Shown: positions 1 to 9,148, counted from the stretch's first letter. The stretch is DNA of 64,000 nucleotides from Pseudoxanthomonas dokdonensis (GCF_001431405.1 NZ_LDJL01000004.1:186001-250000); one strand, 5' to 3'. The notes: a model not told the origin generated them from the letters alone. Made by a program: numbers and translations.

Positions 1-2
1 AG

Positions 3-731
3 ATCCAGTTCAACGACATCCGCACCACGTTGCAGGCCCTGTACGCGCTGTTCGATAACTGCAACAGCCTGCACACCAATGCCTATGACGAGGCCATCAC
101 CACGCCGACCGAGGAAAGCGTGCGCCGTGCGGTGGCAATCCAGATGATCATCAACAAGGAACTGGGCCTCAACTTCAATGAAAACCCGTGGCAGGGCAGT
201 TTCATCGTCGAGCAGTTGACCGATATCGTCGAAGAAGCGGTGTACAAGGAATTTGAAGCGATCAGTGAACGTGGCGGCGTACTCGGTGCGATGGACACCA
301 TGTACCAGCGCGGCAAGATCCAGGAAGAGTCGCTGTATTACGAACACAAGAAGCACGATGGCAGCCTGCCGCTGGTTGGCGTCAATACCTTCCTGCCGCG
401 CGAGCATGGCGGCGAGATTGCAACCGAGATCGAGCTGATTCGTTCCACCGAACCGGAAAAGGCCCAGCAGATCACCAACGTGCAGGCCTGGCAGACCAGC
501 CGTAATCCATTGGCCCCGGCCGGTGAAACCGAGCATGGGCATTCGGTGGCGCTGGAGGAGCATGGCAGCGACGAAGTCCATGATGGCCATGGCCTGGCCT
601 ATCTGCAGCGCACCGCGCGCGAACGCGGCAACGTGTTCGCGTCACTGGTCGAGGCGGTGAAGACCCACAGCCTGGGTCAGATCAGCCATGCCCTGTACGA
701 CGTCGGTGGCGAGTACCGGCGCAACATGTGA
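3..731 (+). CDS. icmF: Fused isobutyryl-CoA mutase / G-protein chaperone (IcmF), C-terminal part, cut by window edge
   Basis: The reading frame is open to the left edge, so only about the last 240 residues are present. They match the C-terminal, substrate-binding part of B12-dependent acyl-CoA mutases of the IcmF/methylmalonyl-CoA mutase family ([25 protein letters not shown], and the typical end [16 protein letters not shown]). The family interconverts isobutyryl-CoA and n-butyryl-CoA (or pivalyl/isovaleryl-CoA variants) in the cytosol. The end sequence fits IcmF better than plain methylmalonyl-CoA mutase. This cannot be settled without the N-terminal B12 and GTPase domains, which lie outside the window. 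Confidence 0.85.
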   Translation: MQFNDIRTTLQALYALFDNCNSLHTNAYDEAITTPTEESVRRAVAIQMIINKELGLNFNENPWQGSFIVEQLTDIVEEAVYKEFEAISERGGVLGAMDTMYQRGKIQEESLYYEHKKHDGSLPLVGVNTFLPREHGGEIATEIELIRSTEPEKAQQITNVQAWQTSRNPLAPAGETEHGHSVALEEHGSDEVHDGHGLAYLQRTARERGNVFASLVEAVKTHSLGQISHALYDVGGEYRRNM

Positions 732-764
732 CCAGGAAGCGTTGATGCAGCAAGCAGGGGGTGC

Positions 765-995
765 TCAGGCGTCCCCTTCTTTTTTGCTGCCTTTCAGCAA
801 TGCGTAGATGGCCATTGCGTGGCCATGGCCGAGGTCAAAGTCCTGCTTGAGCCAGGCCACGATCTGGCCAGCCTTGACGCCCTCGTGCAGATGGCTGCCA
901 TCACTGAAACCCTGCCTGGCAGCCAGCCTGCGGAAGTCGGCCGGCGATTTGCCGGTCCTGGCCTGGATGTTGTCGAGATAAGCCTGGAATGACAT
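765..995 (-). CDS. DUF4287 domain-containing small protein
   Basis: A 76-residue protein beginning MSFQAYLDNIQARTGKSPAD, the signature start of DUF4287 proteins, followed by HLHEGVKAGQIVAWLKQDF and GHGHAMAIYALLKG. Family members are small cytoplasmic proteins of unknown biochemical role, often found singly or fused to DUF5655. It converges on the mutase gene, from which 33 bases separate it, and lies downstream of the glutathione S-transferase gene on the same strand with a 26-base gap, so the two may be cotranscribed. The length is normal for the single-domain form. Confidence 0.8.
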   Translation of the reverse strand: MSFQAYLDNIQARTGKSPADFRRLAARQGFSDGSHLHEGVKAGQIVAWLKQDFDLGHGHAMAIYALLKGSKKEGDA

Positions 996-1021
996 GGCGT
1001 TTCACCTGTTGGTATGGAGAT

Positions 1022-1690
1022 TCAATCGCGGTCCGGCGCGCCAAGCGGAAAAAGATGGCGGTAAGGCCGGGCCTCATCGACCACGCGCTGCATGCTCGGG
1101 CGGGCCAGCAGTCGGCGCCGGTAGGCGTGCACGTGGGTGTGCTGCGCGGGTATCCGATGGGTCCAGTCGGCATAGAACAGGAACGGGGCGGCGGCGCAGT
1201 CGGCCAGACTGAAGGCATCGCCACCGGCCAACTGCCGCTGGCTCATGTACTGGTCCAACCAGGCGTAGGCGGTGTCCAGCATCCGCCGCGCTTCGTCGAC
1301 GCCATGTGGGTCGCGGGACGCTGGCGGTCTGATGCCGTCGAACACGATCTTCTGCTGCGGGGTGGCGATGTAGTTGTCGAAAAACCGGTCGAGCATGCGC
1401 ACCTGCAACGCCTGCCGCGGGTCATCCGGCAACAATCGGACCGGACCGGGGTGGTACAGCTGCAGGTGCTCGATGATGATGCTGGCTTCGAGCACCGTCT
1501 GCTCGCCATCGACCAGCAGCGGGAAGCGTTTCATCGGCCAGCGCCGTGCCAGCTCCTGCATGTTGGCTGGCTCTTCCAGACTGCGGTACTGGAAGCTGGT
1601 CTGGTTTTCATACAGGGCCAGCAGCGCCTTCTGGCAATAAGACGAGAACGGATGGGCGAACAGGACCAGTGGCTTGGCTGTGGTGGACAT
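1022..1690 (-). CDS. Glutathione S-transferase family protein
   Basis: A 222-residue cytosolic GST. The N-terminal thioredoxin-like domain (about residues 8-85) carries LFAHPFSSYCQKALLALYEN, where Ser/Cys occupy the usual active-site position, and VDGEQTVLEASIIIEHL, the glutathione gamma-Glu binding turn (E-A/S). The C-terminal helical domain includes FSLADCAAAPFLFYADW, the conserved N-capping box region. It presumably conjugates glutathione to electrophiles; the substrate cannot be predicted. It is transcribed towards the DUF4287 gene. The start is the ATG at 1690, which precedes the first beta strand by a normal distance. Confidence 0.88.
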   Translation of the reverse strand: MSTTAKPLVLFAHPFSSYCQKALLALYENQTSFQYRSLEEPANMQELARRWPMKRFPLLVDGEQTVLEASIIIEHLQLYHPGPVRLLPDDPRQALQVRMLDRFFDNYIATPQQKIVFDGIRPPASRDPHGVDEARRMLDTAYAWLDQYMSQRQLAGGDAFSLADCAAAPFLFYADWTHRIPAQHTHVHAYRRRLLARPSMQRVVDEARPYRHLFPLGAPDRD

Positions 1691-1811
1691 GGTGGCTCCA
1701 GCGATGTCGACAAGGATGTCTGGCAGCCGGCGGCTGCCTCATCATCCATGACGTCCGGGCAACGGCCGGATCGACAGCGTGCTGGTGAATCGATTGCCTG
1801 ATCGGCAGCGA

Positions 1812-2822
1812 TCAGCCGGCGATGAAGAACAGGCCCAGCACGCCGGCGGCATAGACGCCCACCAGCAGCCAGCTGTCAATGCCCATGCCGGCGTACTTGC
1901 GTGGCGCCTTCACCAGCAGTCCGGCGACGAACACCGCGCTGAGCAGGATACCCAGCGCGGTCATGTACAGGTCGGTCGGGGCGGCCGCCGGCAACACCGC
2001 ATGGCCACTGAGCAATGTCGCCAACAGGAACAGTACCGGCAGGAACGCATTGCCGCCGAGGATGTCGCTGACCGCCAATTCGTATCTGCCAAGCCGGGTG
2101 GCGGCAATGCCGGTCGCGATTTCCGGCAGCGACGTGGCCAGCGCCAGCACGGTCGCCCCGAAGACCGCACCCTGCATGCCCCAGGCCTGCGCCAATGCAT
2201 CGCCGCTGCGTTCCAGGGTGACCCCGGCCACCAGCGTGGCGGTGGCGGTGATGGCGAACATCCAGGCGGGTTTGGCCACTGACGGCCTGCCGGTTTTCGC
2301 CGTTGCCGGCGTTTTCGATGATGCTCCCGGCGAGCGCATGCCGCGCAGCAACAGCAGGGCGCCCACCCACACCAGCGCAATCAGCAGGCTGGTCGGACTG
2401 GCCCGCCAGATCATCAGACTGGCCGGCAGGAAGTGGCCAACCAGCACCAGTGCCAGCACCACGATGACCAGCAATCCTTCCAGTTGCAGGGCCGCGGAGC
2501 TGGCCAGCGTCGACAGTGGGGTGCGGCGGCGATTGCCGAATGCATCCAGTACCGACAGCACCACGGTCTGGATGGCGATGCCGCCGAGGATGTTGCCGAT
2601 CGCCACGTCCATGCGGCTGCCTTGCACCGCGCTGACGACGATGGCGATTTCCGGCAGGTTGGTCGCGATCGCCAGCAGGACCATGCCGCCCACGGCCTGG
2701 CCCCAGCCGAAGGCGTCATCCAGCTGATCGACCGCGCGGGCCAGATGGATGCCTGCCCACCAGACAACGGCGGCGGCGGCGAGAAAGAGGAAAACCAGTC
2801 CTGACTGCGAAATATCGTCCAT
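1812..2822 (-). CDS. Sodium/calcium exchanger (CaCA family) membrane protein
   Basis: A 336-residue polytopic inner-membrane protein with two homologous halves, each with an alpha repeat: first GGMVLLAIATNLPEIAIVVSAV with GNILGGIAIQT, second GATVLALATSLPEIATGIAA with SDILGGNAFLP. This inverted-repeat layout is that of Ca2+/cation antiporters. In both halves the acidic residue (NLPE, SLPE) lies in the ion-binding region. I chose the ATG at 2822 (MDDISQSG), because the sequence upstream in frame is not membrane-like. Ion specificity cannot be read from sequence. It is divergent from the zinc-finger gene at 2987. Confidence 0.85.
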   Translation of the reverse strand: MDDISQSGLVFLFLAAAAVVWWAGIHLARAVDQLDDAFGWGQAVGGMVLLAIATNLPEIAIVVSAVQGSRMDVAIGNILGGIAIQTVVLSVLDAFGNRRRTPLSTLASSAALQLEGLLVIVVLALVLVGHFLPASLMIWRASPTSLLIALVWVGALLLLRGMRSPGASSKTPATAKTGRPSVAKPAWMFAITATATLVAGVTLERSGDALAQAWGMQGAVFGATVLALATSLPEIATGIAATRLGRYELAVSDILGGNAFLPVLFLLATLLSGHAVLPAAAPTDLYMTALGILLSAVFVAGLLVKAPRKYAGMGIDSWLLVGVYAAGVLGLFFIAG

Positions 2823-2986
2823 GCCCCAGTCTAGCCCGGCCCCGGTGAGCGGTGAGGCCGCACGGTTGCGGCAGCAGGCATTTTCAGGTTGCGGCGGCCG
2901 CGTGCCTGACCCGGTCTTCATCGACGTTCAGCTGGCTTGGGTAAGCTGGCGGGTAACCGTATTCCAGCCGTTGCGAGGAGACCGAG

Positions 2987-3253
2987 ATGGCGACCGGATG
3001 GGCAGGCGACACTGCCGTGCAGGACCAAATCGATGCCACCGTGAAGGACGCCGTCGAGCGCGCCCGCCGCCAGTTGCACCGTGGCCCGTCATTGACGCAT
3101 TGCGAGGAGTGCGATGCGCCGATCCCCGAGGAGCGCCGCGCCGCGGTGCCAGGCGTTCGCCTGTGCGTGGCCTGCCAGGAACTGGCCGACGCCAACGAAC
3201 AGTCCGGCTCGGCAATCAACCGTCGCGGCAGCAAGGACAGCCAGTTACGCTGA
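2987..3253 (+). CDS. DksA/TraR-type C4 zinc-finger protein
   Basis: An 88-residue protein with a coiled N-terminal half (QDQIDATVKDAVERARRQL) and a C4 zinc finger: CEECDAPIPEERR then VRLCVACQE, i.e. C-x2-C ... C-x2-C as in DksA/TraR and YbiI. DksA-like proteins bind RNA polymerase in its secondary channel, but this short TraR/YbiI-like form lacks the full coiled-coil hairpin, so its role is unclear. A Shine-Dalgarno sequence (GAGGAG) precedes the ATG at 2987. Three REP elements follow directly downstream. Confidence 0.85.
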   Translation: MATGWAGDTAVQDQIDATVKDAVERARRQLHRGPSLTHCEECDAPIPEERRAAVPGVRLCVACQELADANEQSGSAINRRGSKDSQLR

Positions 3254-3275
3254 GACACATCACTGGCCGGCTCCC

Positions 3276-3394
3276 GTGGAGCGCAGCTCGCTGTGCTGTT
3301 CTTCGCATCATTGACCGCCCGCCGTAGAGCGCAGCTTGCTGCGCTGCACTTCGCGTCATTGACCGCCCCGCCGTAGAACGCAGCTCGCTGCGCT
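3276..3394. repeat. Array of three GTAG-type REP elements in direct orientation
   Basis: Three 22-bp units start at 3276, 3324 and 3373, spaced 48-49 bp apart. Each has a GTAG (GTGG in the first) head followed by a 7-bp stem like AGCGCAG/CTGCGCT and a 4-base loop (CTTG or CTCG). The spacers are also related (tgcacttcgcgtcattgac type), so the whole ~48-bp unit is tandemly repeated. This is the layout of the GTAG REPs (SMAG elements) described in Stenotrophomonas and relatives. It lies between the ends of two convergent genes, where such REPs usually sit. Confidence 0.75.
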
Positions 3395-3467
3395 GCACTT
3401 CATGCTGCAGTGGCGACGTGCTGACCTGGTCCAGGTTTCAGCGCAGCAAGGCGCGCTTCGTGTGTTC

Positions 3468-4517
3468 TCAGAATTTGTAGCCCAGCGAACTGATGATCGA
3501 CCAGTCCGATTCCGATGCACCCTCGGTCTGTGGCTTGTTGTCGCGGCTGTTGATGTAACTCAGCTCGTAATACAGGTCCTTGATGATTTCGTAGCGTGCC
3601 TTCAGGCTGGCTTCGCTGCGCCAGCGGCCACTGACGGTAAAGCTGGGGTAGAGGGTCAATGCCAGCGAGACGTCGAGCTCGGGATGGCTGGTGCGGAAGA
3701 ACGCGTAGTTGCCCTGCAGCAGGCCTTCGGTATTGCTGCTGGCCGGGGTGCCGACGTAATCCTCGCGGGTGACCACGACGCCGAACAGGCCGGACAACTC
3801 GCGCTGGGAATCGCGGAGGAAGTAACGGCCAAAACCACCGCCGAACAACGTACGCAGGTGCAGGTCCAGCTCATCATTGGTCGCCAGGCTGCCACCCATC
3901 GACCAGAACCAGTCCTCGCCCAGAAACCGCCGCTGTTCCAGGGTCGCCGCATTGCGCGCCTGGCTCGGGTTGCCGGTGGACTTGTCCCAGGCGCCGTCGT
4001 AGGTCGCGGTCCATTGCCGGATCGGATCGCGATAGGTGGCATCCGCCGACAATGTGTACTGGCGACTGTCGTTGGCGGACGCCGCGTCGAGGCCAGCGCT
4101 GATATGGCCGTCGATGCGGTCGAAGAAATTGCCTTCCGACAGTGGCACCACATGGACCGCATCGCGCTGGTCGATGCGGACCACGGTATCCTTGCCCTGG
4201 CCGCCGGCATTGGGATGCAGGGTCAGCACCCCCGGCTCGGTCAGTTCAGGCAACCGGCCGTAGCGGCGGGCGCCGTTGCTTTCCTCGATTTCCAGGTACT
4301 GGTCGGTCTTGATCTGGGCCACTTCGTCCCATTCGATCGACAACGTGCCCATCGAATCGGTCTTGAACGTCAGGATGCCGCGTTCGATGCCCTTGATTTC
4401 GCCGGTGATGCGATCGCCGTTGCGCATGACCACCACGTCGGTCTTTGGCGCTGCCAGGGCGTTGCCAGCCAGCAGCCAGCCCAGCACTGCTCCAGCGATA
4501 CAATTTCCTGCCTTCAT
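3468..4517 (-). CDS. DUF481 outer-membrane beta-barrel protein
   Basis: A 349-residue exported protein. A signal peptide (MKAGNCIAGAVLGWLLAGNA, cleavage after ALA) is followed by a small N-terminal domain with DVVVMRNGDRITGEIKGIE and a repeat of alternating amphipathic strands ending in SSLGYKF; a C-terminal Phe is typical of outer-membrane barrels assembled by BAM. This is the DUF481 (YdiY-like) architecture, putative salt-induced outer-membrane proteins. The ATG at 4517 is preceded by GGAGG. The frame stays open upstream but that part is not protein-like, so I reject the longer start. Confidence 0.85.
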   Translation of the reverse strand: MKAGNCIAGAVLGWLLAGNALAAPKTDVVVMRNGDRITGEIKGIERGILTFKTDSMGTLSIEWDEVAQIKTDQYLEIEESNGARRYGRLPELTEPGVLTLHPNAGGQGKDTVVRIDQRDAVHVVPLSEGNFFDRIDGHISAGLDAASANDSRQYTLSADATYRDPIRQWTATYDGAWDKSTGNPSQARNAATLEQRRFLGEDWFWSMGGSLATNDELDLHLRTLFGGGFGRYFLRDSQRELSGLFGVVVTREDYVGTPASSNTEGLLQGNYAFFRTSHPELDVSLALTLYPSFTVSGRWRSEASLKARYEIIKDLYYELSYINSRDNKPQTEGASESDWSIISSLGYKF

Positions 4518-4643
4518 CACGTCCTCCGTGTGTCCGGGAGCGAAAATGCATGGGCCTGCCGCTCGATCCTTGAATGCACGCGACGAATCCGCTGTCGCGG
4601 TCCGGCGCCTCGGACCATTATCAACTTTTCGGAAGCTGTTTGT

Positions 4644-5318
4644 ATGCCCAAGCCCGTGTCTCCACCCCAAAGCGACCTGTTCGCCGCGGCCACGCCGGTG
4701 CTGCACAGCTTGTTCTTTGCACTGCGGCCAGATCCGCGGCAGGTGGCCGGTATCGCGGAGCGCGCGAGCCAGCTGCACACCGCCCATCCGGGTGCGCGTT
4801 GGGTCGCGCCGTCGCGCTATCACCTGACCTTGCTGTATCTGGGGCAGAGCCAGGGCCGGCGCGACGATCGCATCCAGCAAGCCATCGCAGCGGCACAGGG
4901 ATTGCAATCAGCGGGCTTTTCTCTGCGCCTGGATACGCTGAAGGCATTGGGCAATCCCGCCAATCCCGCGTTGGCGCTGGCCGGCGAAGTGGTTCCACCT
5001 GAGCTGCAGCACCTGTGGCAACAGTTGCGCCAACGGCTGCTGCGGCAGGGCGTGCGGCTTGCCCCGGGCGAGGCACGGACGCTGCTGCCGCATCTGACAC
5101 TGGCCTATACAGCGCCCCGCCCGCCGCTGGCCGCGATAGCAGCCGAATCGATGCGCTTTGACGAATTCGTGTTGCTGTCCAGCGTGCAGCGACAACCGGA
5201 GTACGAATTGCTTGGCCGCTGGCCGTTGTTGCCTGCCGAGCCCGCCAGCTTGCTGCCGGATGAACCGCCAGCGCATCCGGTTGCTCACGGCCTGCCTCTT
5301 GATGGAAAGAACCGCTGA
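4644..5318 (+). CDS. thpR: RNA 2',3'-cyclic phosphodiesterase (ThpR/LigT)
   Basis: A 224-residue member of the 2H phosphoesterase superfamily. Both catalytic HxTx motifs are visible: YHLTLLYLG in the first half and PHLTLAYT in the second. The start LHSLFFALRPDP and GARWVAPSRYH match the LigT/ThpR family, which hydrolyses 2',3'-cyclic phosphates on RNA and can join tRNA halves in vitro. The ATG at 4644 (MPKPVSPPQSDLF) gives the normal family length. The frame is open far upstream, but only as an antisense shadow of the DUF481 gene. A DUF1223 gene follows 11 bases downstream. Confidence 0.88.
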   Translation: MPKPVSPPQSDLFAAATPVLHSLFFALRPDPRQVAGIAERASQLHTAHPGARWVAPSRYHLTLLYLGQSQGRRDDRIQQAIAAAQGLQSAGFSLRLDTLKALGNPANPALALAGEVVPPELQHLWQQLRQRLLRQGVRLAPGEARTLLPHLTLAYTAPRPPLAAIAAESMRFDEFVLLSSVQRQPEYELLGRWPLLPAEPASLLPDEPPAHPVAHGLPLDGKNR

Positions 5319-5329
5319 CCGGAGTAGTG

Positions 5330-6100
5330 ATGCGAATGCTTGCGATCCAAAGCCTGCTGGCGATGAGCCTGATTTCATCCAACGATGCGTTGGCCACCCA
5401 GACCTGCGCGGCCCGCAGTGGCGCCCAGCGGGTGCCGTTGGTCGAGCTTTATACCTCCGAGGGTTGCAGCAGCTGCCCACCGGCGGATCATTGGCTGAGC
5501 ACGCAGCTTCCCGCGCAGCAGGCAAACTTCCTGGCTTTCCATGTCGATTACTGGGATGACATCGGCTGGCCGGATCGCTTTGCCTCGCCGGCCTACTCCA
5601 ACCGGCAACGGCAACGGGTGGCCAGTGCCGGTGGCGACACTGTCTACACGCCCCAGGTGATGGTCGGTGCGGAGGTCAATGGCAACTGGCGCAGCCGCAG
5701 CCTGTGGCAGGCCACGCTGGCCGCTGAGCAGCGGCAGGCACCGGGCGTGGCGTTGGCATTGCAGATGACGCGAACCGATGATGGCTGGCGGGTCGGAATA
5801 GGCGCAACCGGCTTGGCCGCCGATGTGCCGAACGCGCGGCTATGGCTGGCCCGCTACGTCAATGGTCAGCTAACGCAGGTCAGGGCTGGCGAGAACCAGG
5901 GCAGGCAACTGCGCCATGATCGGGTGGTGACCGGGTTGCTGGGACCGTGGCCGTTGTCTGCCGGTACGCTGTCGCAGCAGGCGATGTTGCCGGCCTCCAC
6001 TGGGGATGACTGGGGCATCGTCGCGTTCGCGCAGACCGCGGATGGACAGATACTGCAGTCGTTGCAGCTCGCGGCCAGCGACTGCGGCCCGTCCAGCTAG
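5330..6100 (+). CDS. DUF1223 thioredoxin-fold exported protein
   Basis: A 256-residue protein with an N-terminal signal peptide (MRMLAIQSLLAMSLISS...ALA) and the DUF1223 hallmark VELYTSEGCSSCPPAD, a CxxC thioredoxin-like active site at about residues 43-51, followed by HVDYWDDIGWPDRFASPAYS and VYTPQVMVGAE. The family is periplasmic and of unknown substrate; a redox role is inferred from the CxxC. The ATG at 5330 is eleven bases after the thpR stop and preceded by GGAG; a GTG one codon upstream and an ATG two codons downstream are alternatives. Confidence 0.85.
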   Translation: MRMLAIQSLLAMSLISSNDALATQTCAARSGAQRVPLVELYTSEGCSSCPPADHWLSTQLPAQQANFLAFHVDYWDDIGWPDRFASPAYSNRQRQRVASAGGDTVYTPQVMVGAEVNGNWRSRSLWQATLAAEQRQAPGVALALQMTRTDDGWRVGIGATGLAADVPNARLWLARYVNGQLTQVRAGENQGRQLRHDRVVTGLLGPWPLSAGTLSQQAMLPASTGDDWGIVAFAQTADGQILQSLQLAASDCGPSS

Positions 6101-6790
6101 TCGGCCAGCGATGGTGCAGAATCCCATCGTCATGTTCGGAGAGTGTTCGCATCGGCAATGCCGAACAACGTTCCGAACACGCACTCCGGCTTGAATCGAG
6201 GCTATCGCTGACCTGACAGCGAGCCCACTTCCTACCCAAGCCGACGGGCCTGTCTGATGGTGGCCGGTCCCCTGTTGCCTGAAGATGGACCTGCACTCCA
6301 GGGGAGCGCGACTGCAGGAGAGGTTACGGGGATCACGGTGCAGGCGGGGAGCAGGATGGCCTGCACCGCCCCGTTTTTTTCACAATTGTTTGCCGCACCC
6401 GCGGCACTGACCAATAGACGACGAATCCAGTTGCCTGCGCGAAGTGCCGGTTGAGTGCTCGTCTCGGCGGAACACGCGCTCATCGCATCCTCACCAGATG
6501 TGTTGACTGTCACAGGCGATGCTTGCCGAGTTGGGCCAAGTGCAGAGCACGCGAGCTGTAACAGGTCGCACCTGTGACAGGGATGCCGCGATGGTTTCAC
6601 CACGCCTGGCCGCGGATCCAGGCGGGATAGCGGGTGGTGCAGGGACAATGGTAGAGGCCAAGGGAGCAGGCATGGCCGACAAAAGCACGGCAAGCGCGCC
6701 ACGATCGTGCATGGCGGGTCCACCACGCAGCAAGGTGGCTTTGGTCATCAACGCCGAAGCGTGCCAGCCGCGCGGCGGCGGTATTGGTCG
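6101..6790. other. 690-base intergenic region without a supported gene
   Basis: I see no convincing gene here. Near the left end (about 6134-6180) there is a cluster of GTTCGG/CCGAAC half-sites, including the palindrome GTTCCGAAC. A terminator-like hairpin lies at 6337-6380. A minus-strand frame from an ATG at 6483 down to 6232 (83 residues) has a GGTGAGGATG sequence before it, but its composition is low in family-like features and I do not call it. The right part leads into comEC, whose start is uncertain. Confidence 0.5.
6337..6380 (+). terminator. Possible rho-independent terminator
   Basis: An inverted repeat GGTGCAGGC (6337-6345) / GCCTGCACC (6359-6367) is followed by GCCCCG and a run of seven T. 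It is on the plus strand, about 240 bases after the DUF1223 gene. The loop is long (13 bases) and the stem does not directly abut the T run, so the call is tentative. Confidence 0.4.
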
Positions 6791-9148
6791 GTGACCCGGT
6801 CGTTGATGCTGGCGTGGCTGGCCGGAATCTGTCTGTGCCTGTGGGGTGCCTGGCTGCCATCCGGTCCTGTGCTGTGGACGACACTGATCGCTGCCGCGCT
6901 GCTGGCCTGGCGCTGGCCGCAGGGACGCTGGATCGCGGTATTGCTGATGGGTGGGTGCTGGGCGGCGCTGCATGCCGAACATGTCCTGTCGCGACAACTG
7001 ACGCCAGCTGCCGAAGGCAGTGAAATAGTGGTGCAGGGCAGGGTGGCCAACCTGCCTGCACATGAGGCCAGGCGCAGCGTGTTTCTGTTCGACGTTGATG
7101 AAACAACGGGATCGGCGGCGGAACTGCGTGGCAAGCGTATCCGGTTGTCGTGGTATGACGCCTACGGCAGTACCGCCCCCGGCCCGCGCCGGCAGCTGCT
7201 TGCCAACCAGCGATGGCGGTTCTCGATCAAGGCACGCGCACCCCGTGGCCTCAGCAATCCCGGAAGCTGGGACAGTGAACGCCATGCGCTGGCGCAACAG
7301 CTGGCTGCCACCGGCTATGTCAGGCAGCCGGACCGCGCTGTGTTGTTGCAGCCTGCCAGTGGGCTTCAGGCCTGGCGGGAAACGATGTCAGATCGCATCG
7401 CGCGTTCGGTGAGCGTCGATGGCAGCCGCTTCGTGCGGGCACTGGCGCTGGGTGATACCCGTGCGCTGACCGATCGCGACTGGGAAATCCTGCGTGCGGC
7501 CGGGTTGACCCACCTGATCGCCATCTCCGGCTTCCATGTCGGACTGGTGGCCGCGGCATTCGCGTTGCTGGTCGGGCTGGTGTGGCGGGCGTTTCCGTCG
7601 TTGATGCGGTATCTGCCGTTGCCACAGGTACTGGGCTGGGCGGCGGTGGTCGGAGCCAGCGTATATGCCGGCGTGGCCGGCTTCGGCCTGCCGGCGTTGC
7701 GCACGGTGGCGATGCTGCTGGTGGTGGTCATTGCCCGCAGCTGGCGGCGGCCGTTGGCCGTCATGGACGCACTCGGCCTGGCGATGAGCGTCATCTTGTT
7801 GCTGGCGCCGTTGTCGGTATTGACGGCCGGTTTCTGGCTCAGCTTTGCCGGCGTGGCCTGGCTGGCGTGGTGTCTGCCGGACGGACCACAACACTGGCTG
7901 CGGGGATTCCTGTCGGCGCAGGCGGTAGCCACGGTGGGGCTGTTGCCGCTGACCATCGCTTTGTTCGGCCAGGCCTCGGCGGTCGGGATAGGGGCCAATC
8001 TGCTGGCGATTCCGTGGTGGAGCCTGGTGGTAGTACCGCTGTCATTGCTGGGGACCGCGCTGGAAGTCATCCATGGCGGCAGCGGCGAGTGGGCCTGGCG
8101 CGCCGCCGCGGCATGCTTCCAGCCCAGTTGGGACCTGTTTGCGTGGATGGCCCGCTCGCCGGCAGCGTTGTGGTGGCTGCCACAAGCCGGTCGCTGGGCG
8201 CTGCCGCTGGCGTTGTTGGCCGCGTTCTGGTGGACGCTGCCGCGCGGAGTACCGGGCAAGGCGTTGGCCAGCCTGCTGTGGCTGCCGCTGCTATGGCCGG
8301 ACCGCGAGCTGCCGCGGGCTGGCGAGGCCGAGCTGGTGGTGCTGGATGTTGGCCAGGGCTTGTCGGTGCTGGTGCGCACCGCCGGCCATACGTTGCTGTA
8401 CGACGCTGGTCCGGCGGTCAGGGACGGCTTCGACGCCGGCGAACGGGTAGTGGTGCCGACCCTGCATGCGCTGGGGGTGCGCCGGCTGGACAAGCTGATC
8501 CACAGTCACGCCGATGCCGACCATGCCGGAGGCCTGGTGGCGGTCAGCGCGGTCTACCCGGTGGCGGCGACGCTCGGACCGCTGGGCTCGCCACTGCCGG
8601 TCCAGACGCCGTGCCAGGCGGGCGTTGGCTGGCGCTGGGATGGCGTCGAGTTCCGCTTCCTGCATCCTCCGCCACACTTTCCGTATCTGCGCAACGAATC
8701 CAGCTGCGTGCTGCGCATCAAGACCGCGCATGGCGTGGCACTGCTGACTGGTGACATCGGTGAAGTGATCGAGCGGGATCTGTTGCGACGCGGCCCTGAG
8801 GACGTGCGTGCCGATGTAGTGGTGGCTGCACACCACGGCAGCGCCAGCTCGTCGCAGCCGGCGTTTGTCAGGGCCACGCAGGCGCGGCTGGTCCTGGTAT
8901 CCAGCGGTCACGGCAATCGCTTCGGCCATCCGCAAGCTGCGGTGGTCCAACGCTGGCAGCGTGCCGGCGCCGAGGTACTGGACACCTCCAGCGCCGGTGC
9001 GCTGCGGGTCTGGTTGTCGGCGCAGGGCCTGCAGCTACGTGAAAACCGCGCGCATCGGCGGCGATTGTGGGATGCGGTGCGGCGACGGCAGGCAGCTGGG
9101 CTATCCTATCGGCCCGACAACACACGGCCGGACGCGCCGGAGGACTGA
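6791..9148 (+). CDS. comEC: DNA internalization competence protein ComEC/Rec2
   Basis: An approximately 785-residue polytopic membrane protein that forms the inner-membrane channel for single-stranded DNA uptake. N-terminal hydrophobic segments and a DUF4131-like soluble part are followed by the Competence domain (ILRAAGLTHLIAISGFHVGL) with many membrane helices. The C-terminal metallo-beta-lactamase domain has LDVGQGLSVLV and HSHADADHAGGL, the metal-binding HxHxDxDH motif. The start is uncertain: GTG 6791 (VTRSLMLAWLAG) places a hydrophobic helix right after the N-terminus, while an ATG at 6707 would add 28 unremarkable residues. The stop lies two bases before the exbB start. Confidence 0.9.
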   Translation: MTRSLMLAWLAGICLCLWGAWLPSGPVLWTTLIAAALLAWRWPQGRWIAVLLMGGCWAALHAEHVLSRQLTPAAEGSEIVVQGRVANLPAHEARRSVFLFDVDETTGSAAELRGKRIRLSWYDAYGSTAPGPRRQLLANQRWRFSIKARAPRGLSNPGSWDSERHALAQQLAATGYVRQPDRAVLLQPASGLQAWRETMSDRIARSVSVDGSRFVRALALGDTRALTDRDWEILRAAGLTHLIAISGFHVGLVAAAFALLVGLVWRAFPSLMRYLPLPQVLGWAAVVGASVYAGVAGFGLPALRTVAMLLVVVIARSWRRPLAVMDALGLAMSVILLLAPLSVLTAGFWLSFAGVAWLAWCLPDGPQHWLRGFLSAQAVATVGLLPLTIALFGQASAVGIGANLLAIPWWSLVVVPLSLLGTALEVIHGGSGEWAWRAAAACFQPSWDLFAWMARSPAALWWLPQAGRWALPLALLAAFWWTLPRGVPGKALASLLWLPLLWPDRELPRAGEAELVVLDVGQGLSVLVRTAGHTLLYDAGPAVRDGFDAGERVVVPTLHALGVRRLDKLIHSHADADHAGGLVAVSAVYPVAATLGPLGSPLPVQTPCQAGVGWRWDGVEFRFLHPPPHFPYLRNESSCVLRIKTAHGVALLTGDIGEVIERDLLRRGPEDVRADVVVAAHHGSASSSQPAFVRATQARLVLVSSGHGNRFGHPQAAVVQRWQRAGAEVLDTSSAGALRVWLSAQGLQLRENRAHRRRLWDAVRRRQAAGLSYRPDNTRPDAPED

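Noticed and set aside
3276-3394. CRISPR-like regular spacing of repeats
   Set aside because: The repeats are hairpin REPs with a GTAG head and the spacers are related to one another, not unique; no cas genes are present.
3402-4643. Long open plus-strand frame running into thpR
   Set aside because: It is antisense to the DUF481 gene, reads as low-complexity Gln/Ala/Gly-rich sequence and only the part from ATG 4644 matches the LigT family.
6232-6483. Minus-strand 83-codon frame with a GGTGAGGATG leader
   Set aside because: The composition is not protein-like, it spans a terminator-like hairpin and has no recognisable features; kept only as a note in the intergenic entry.
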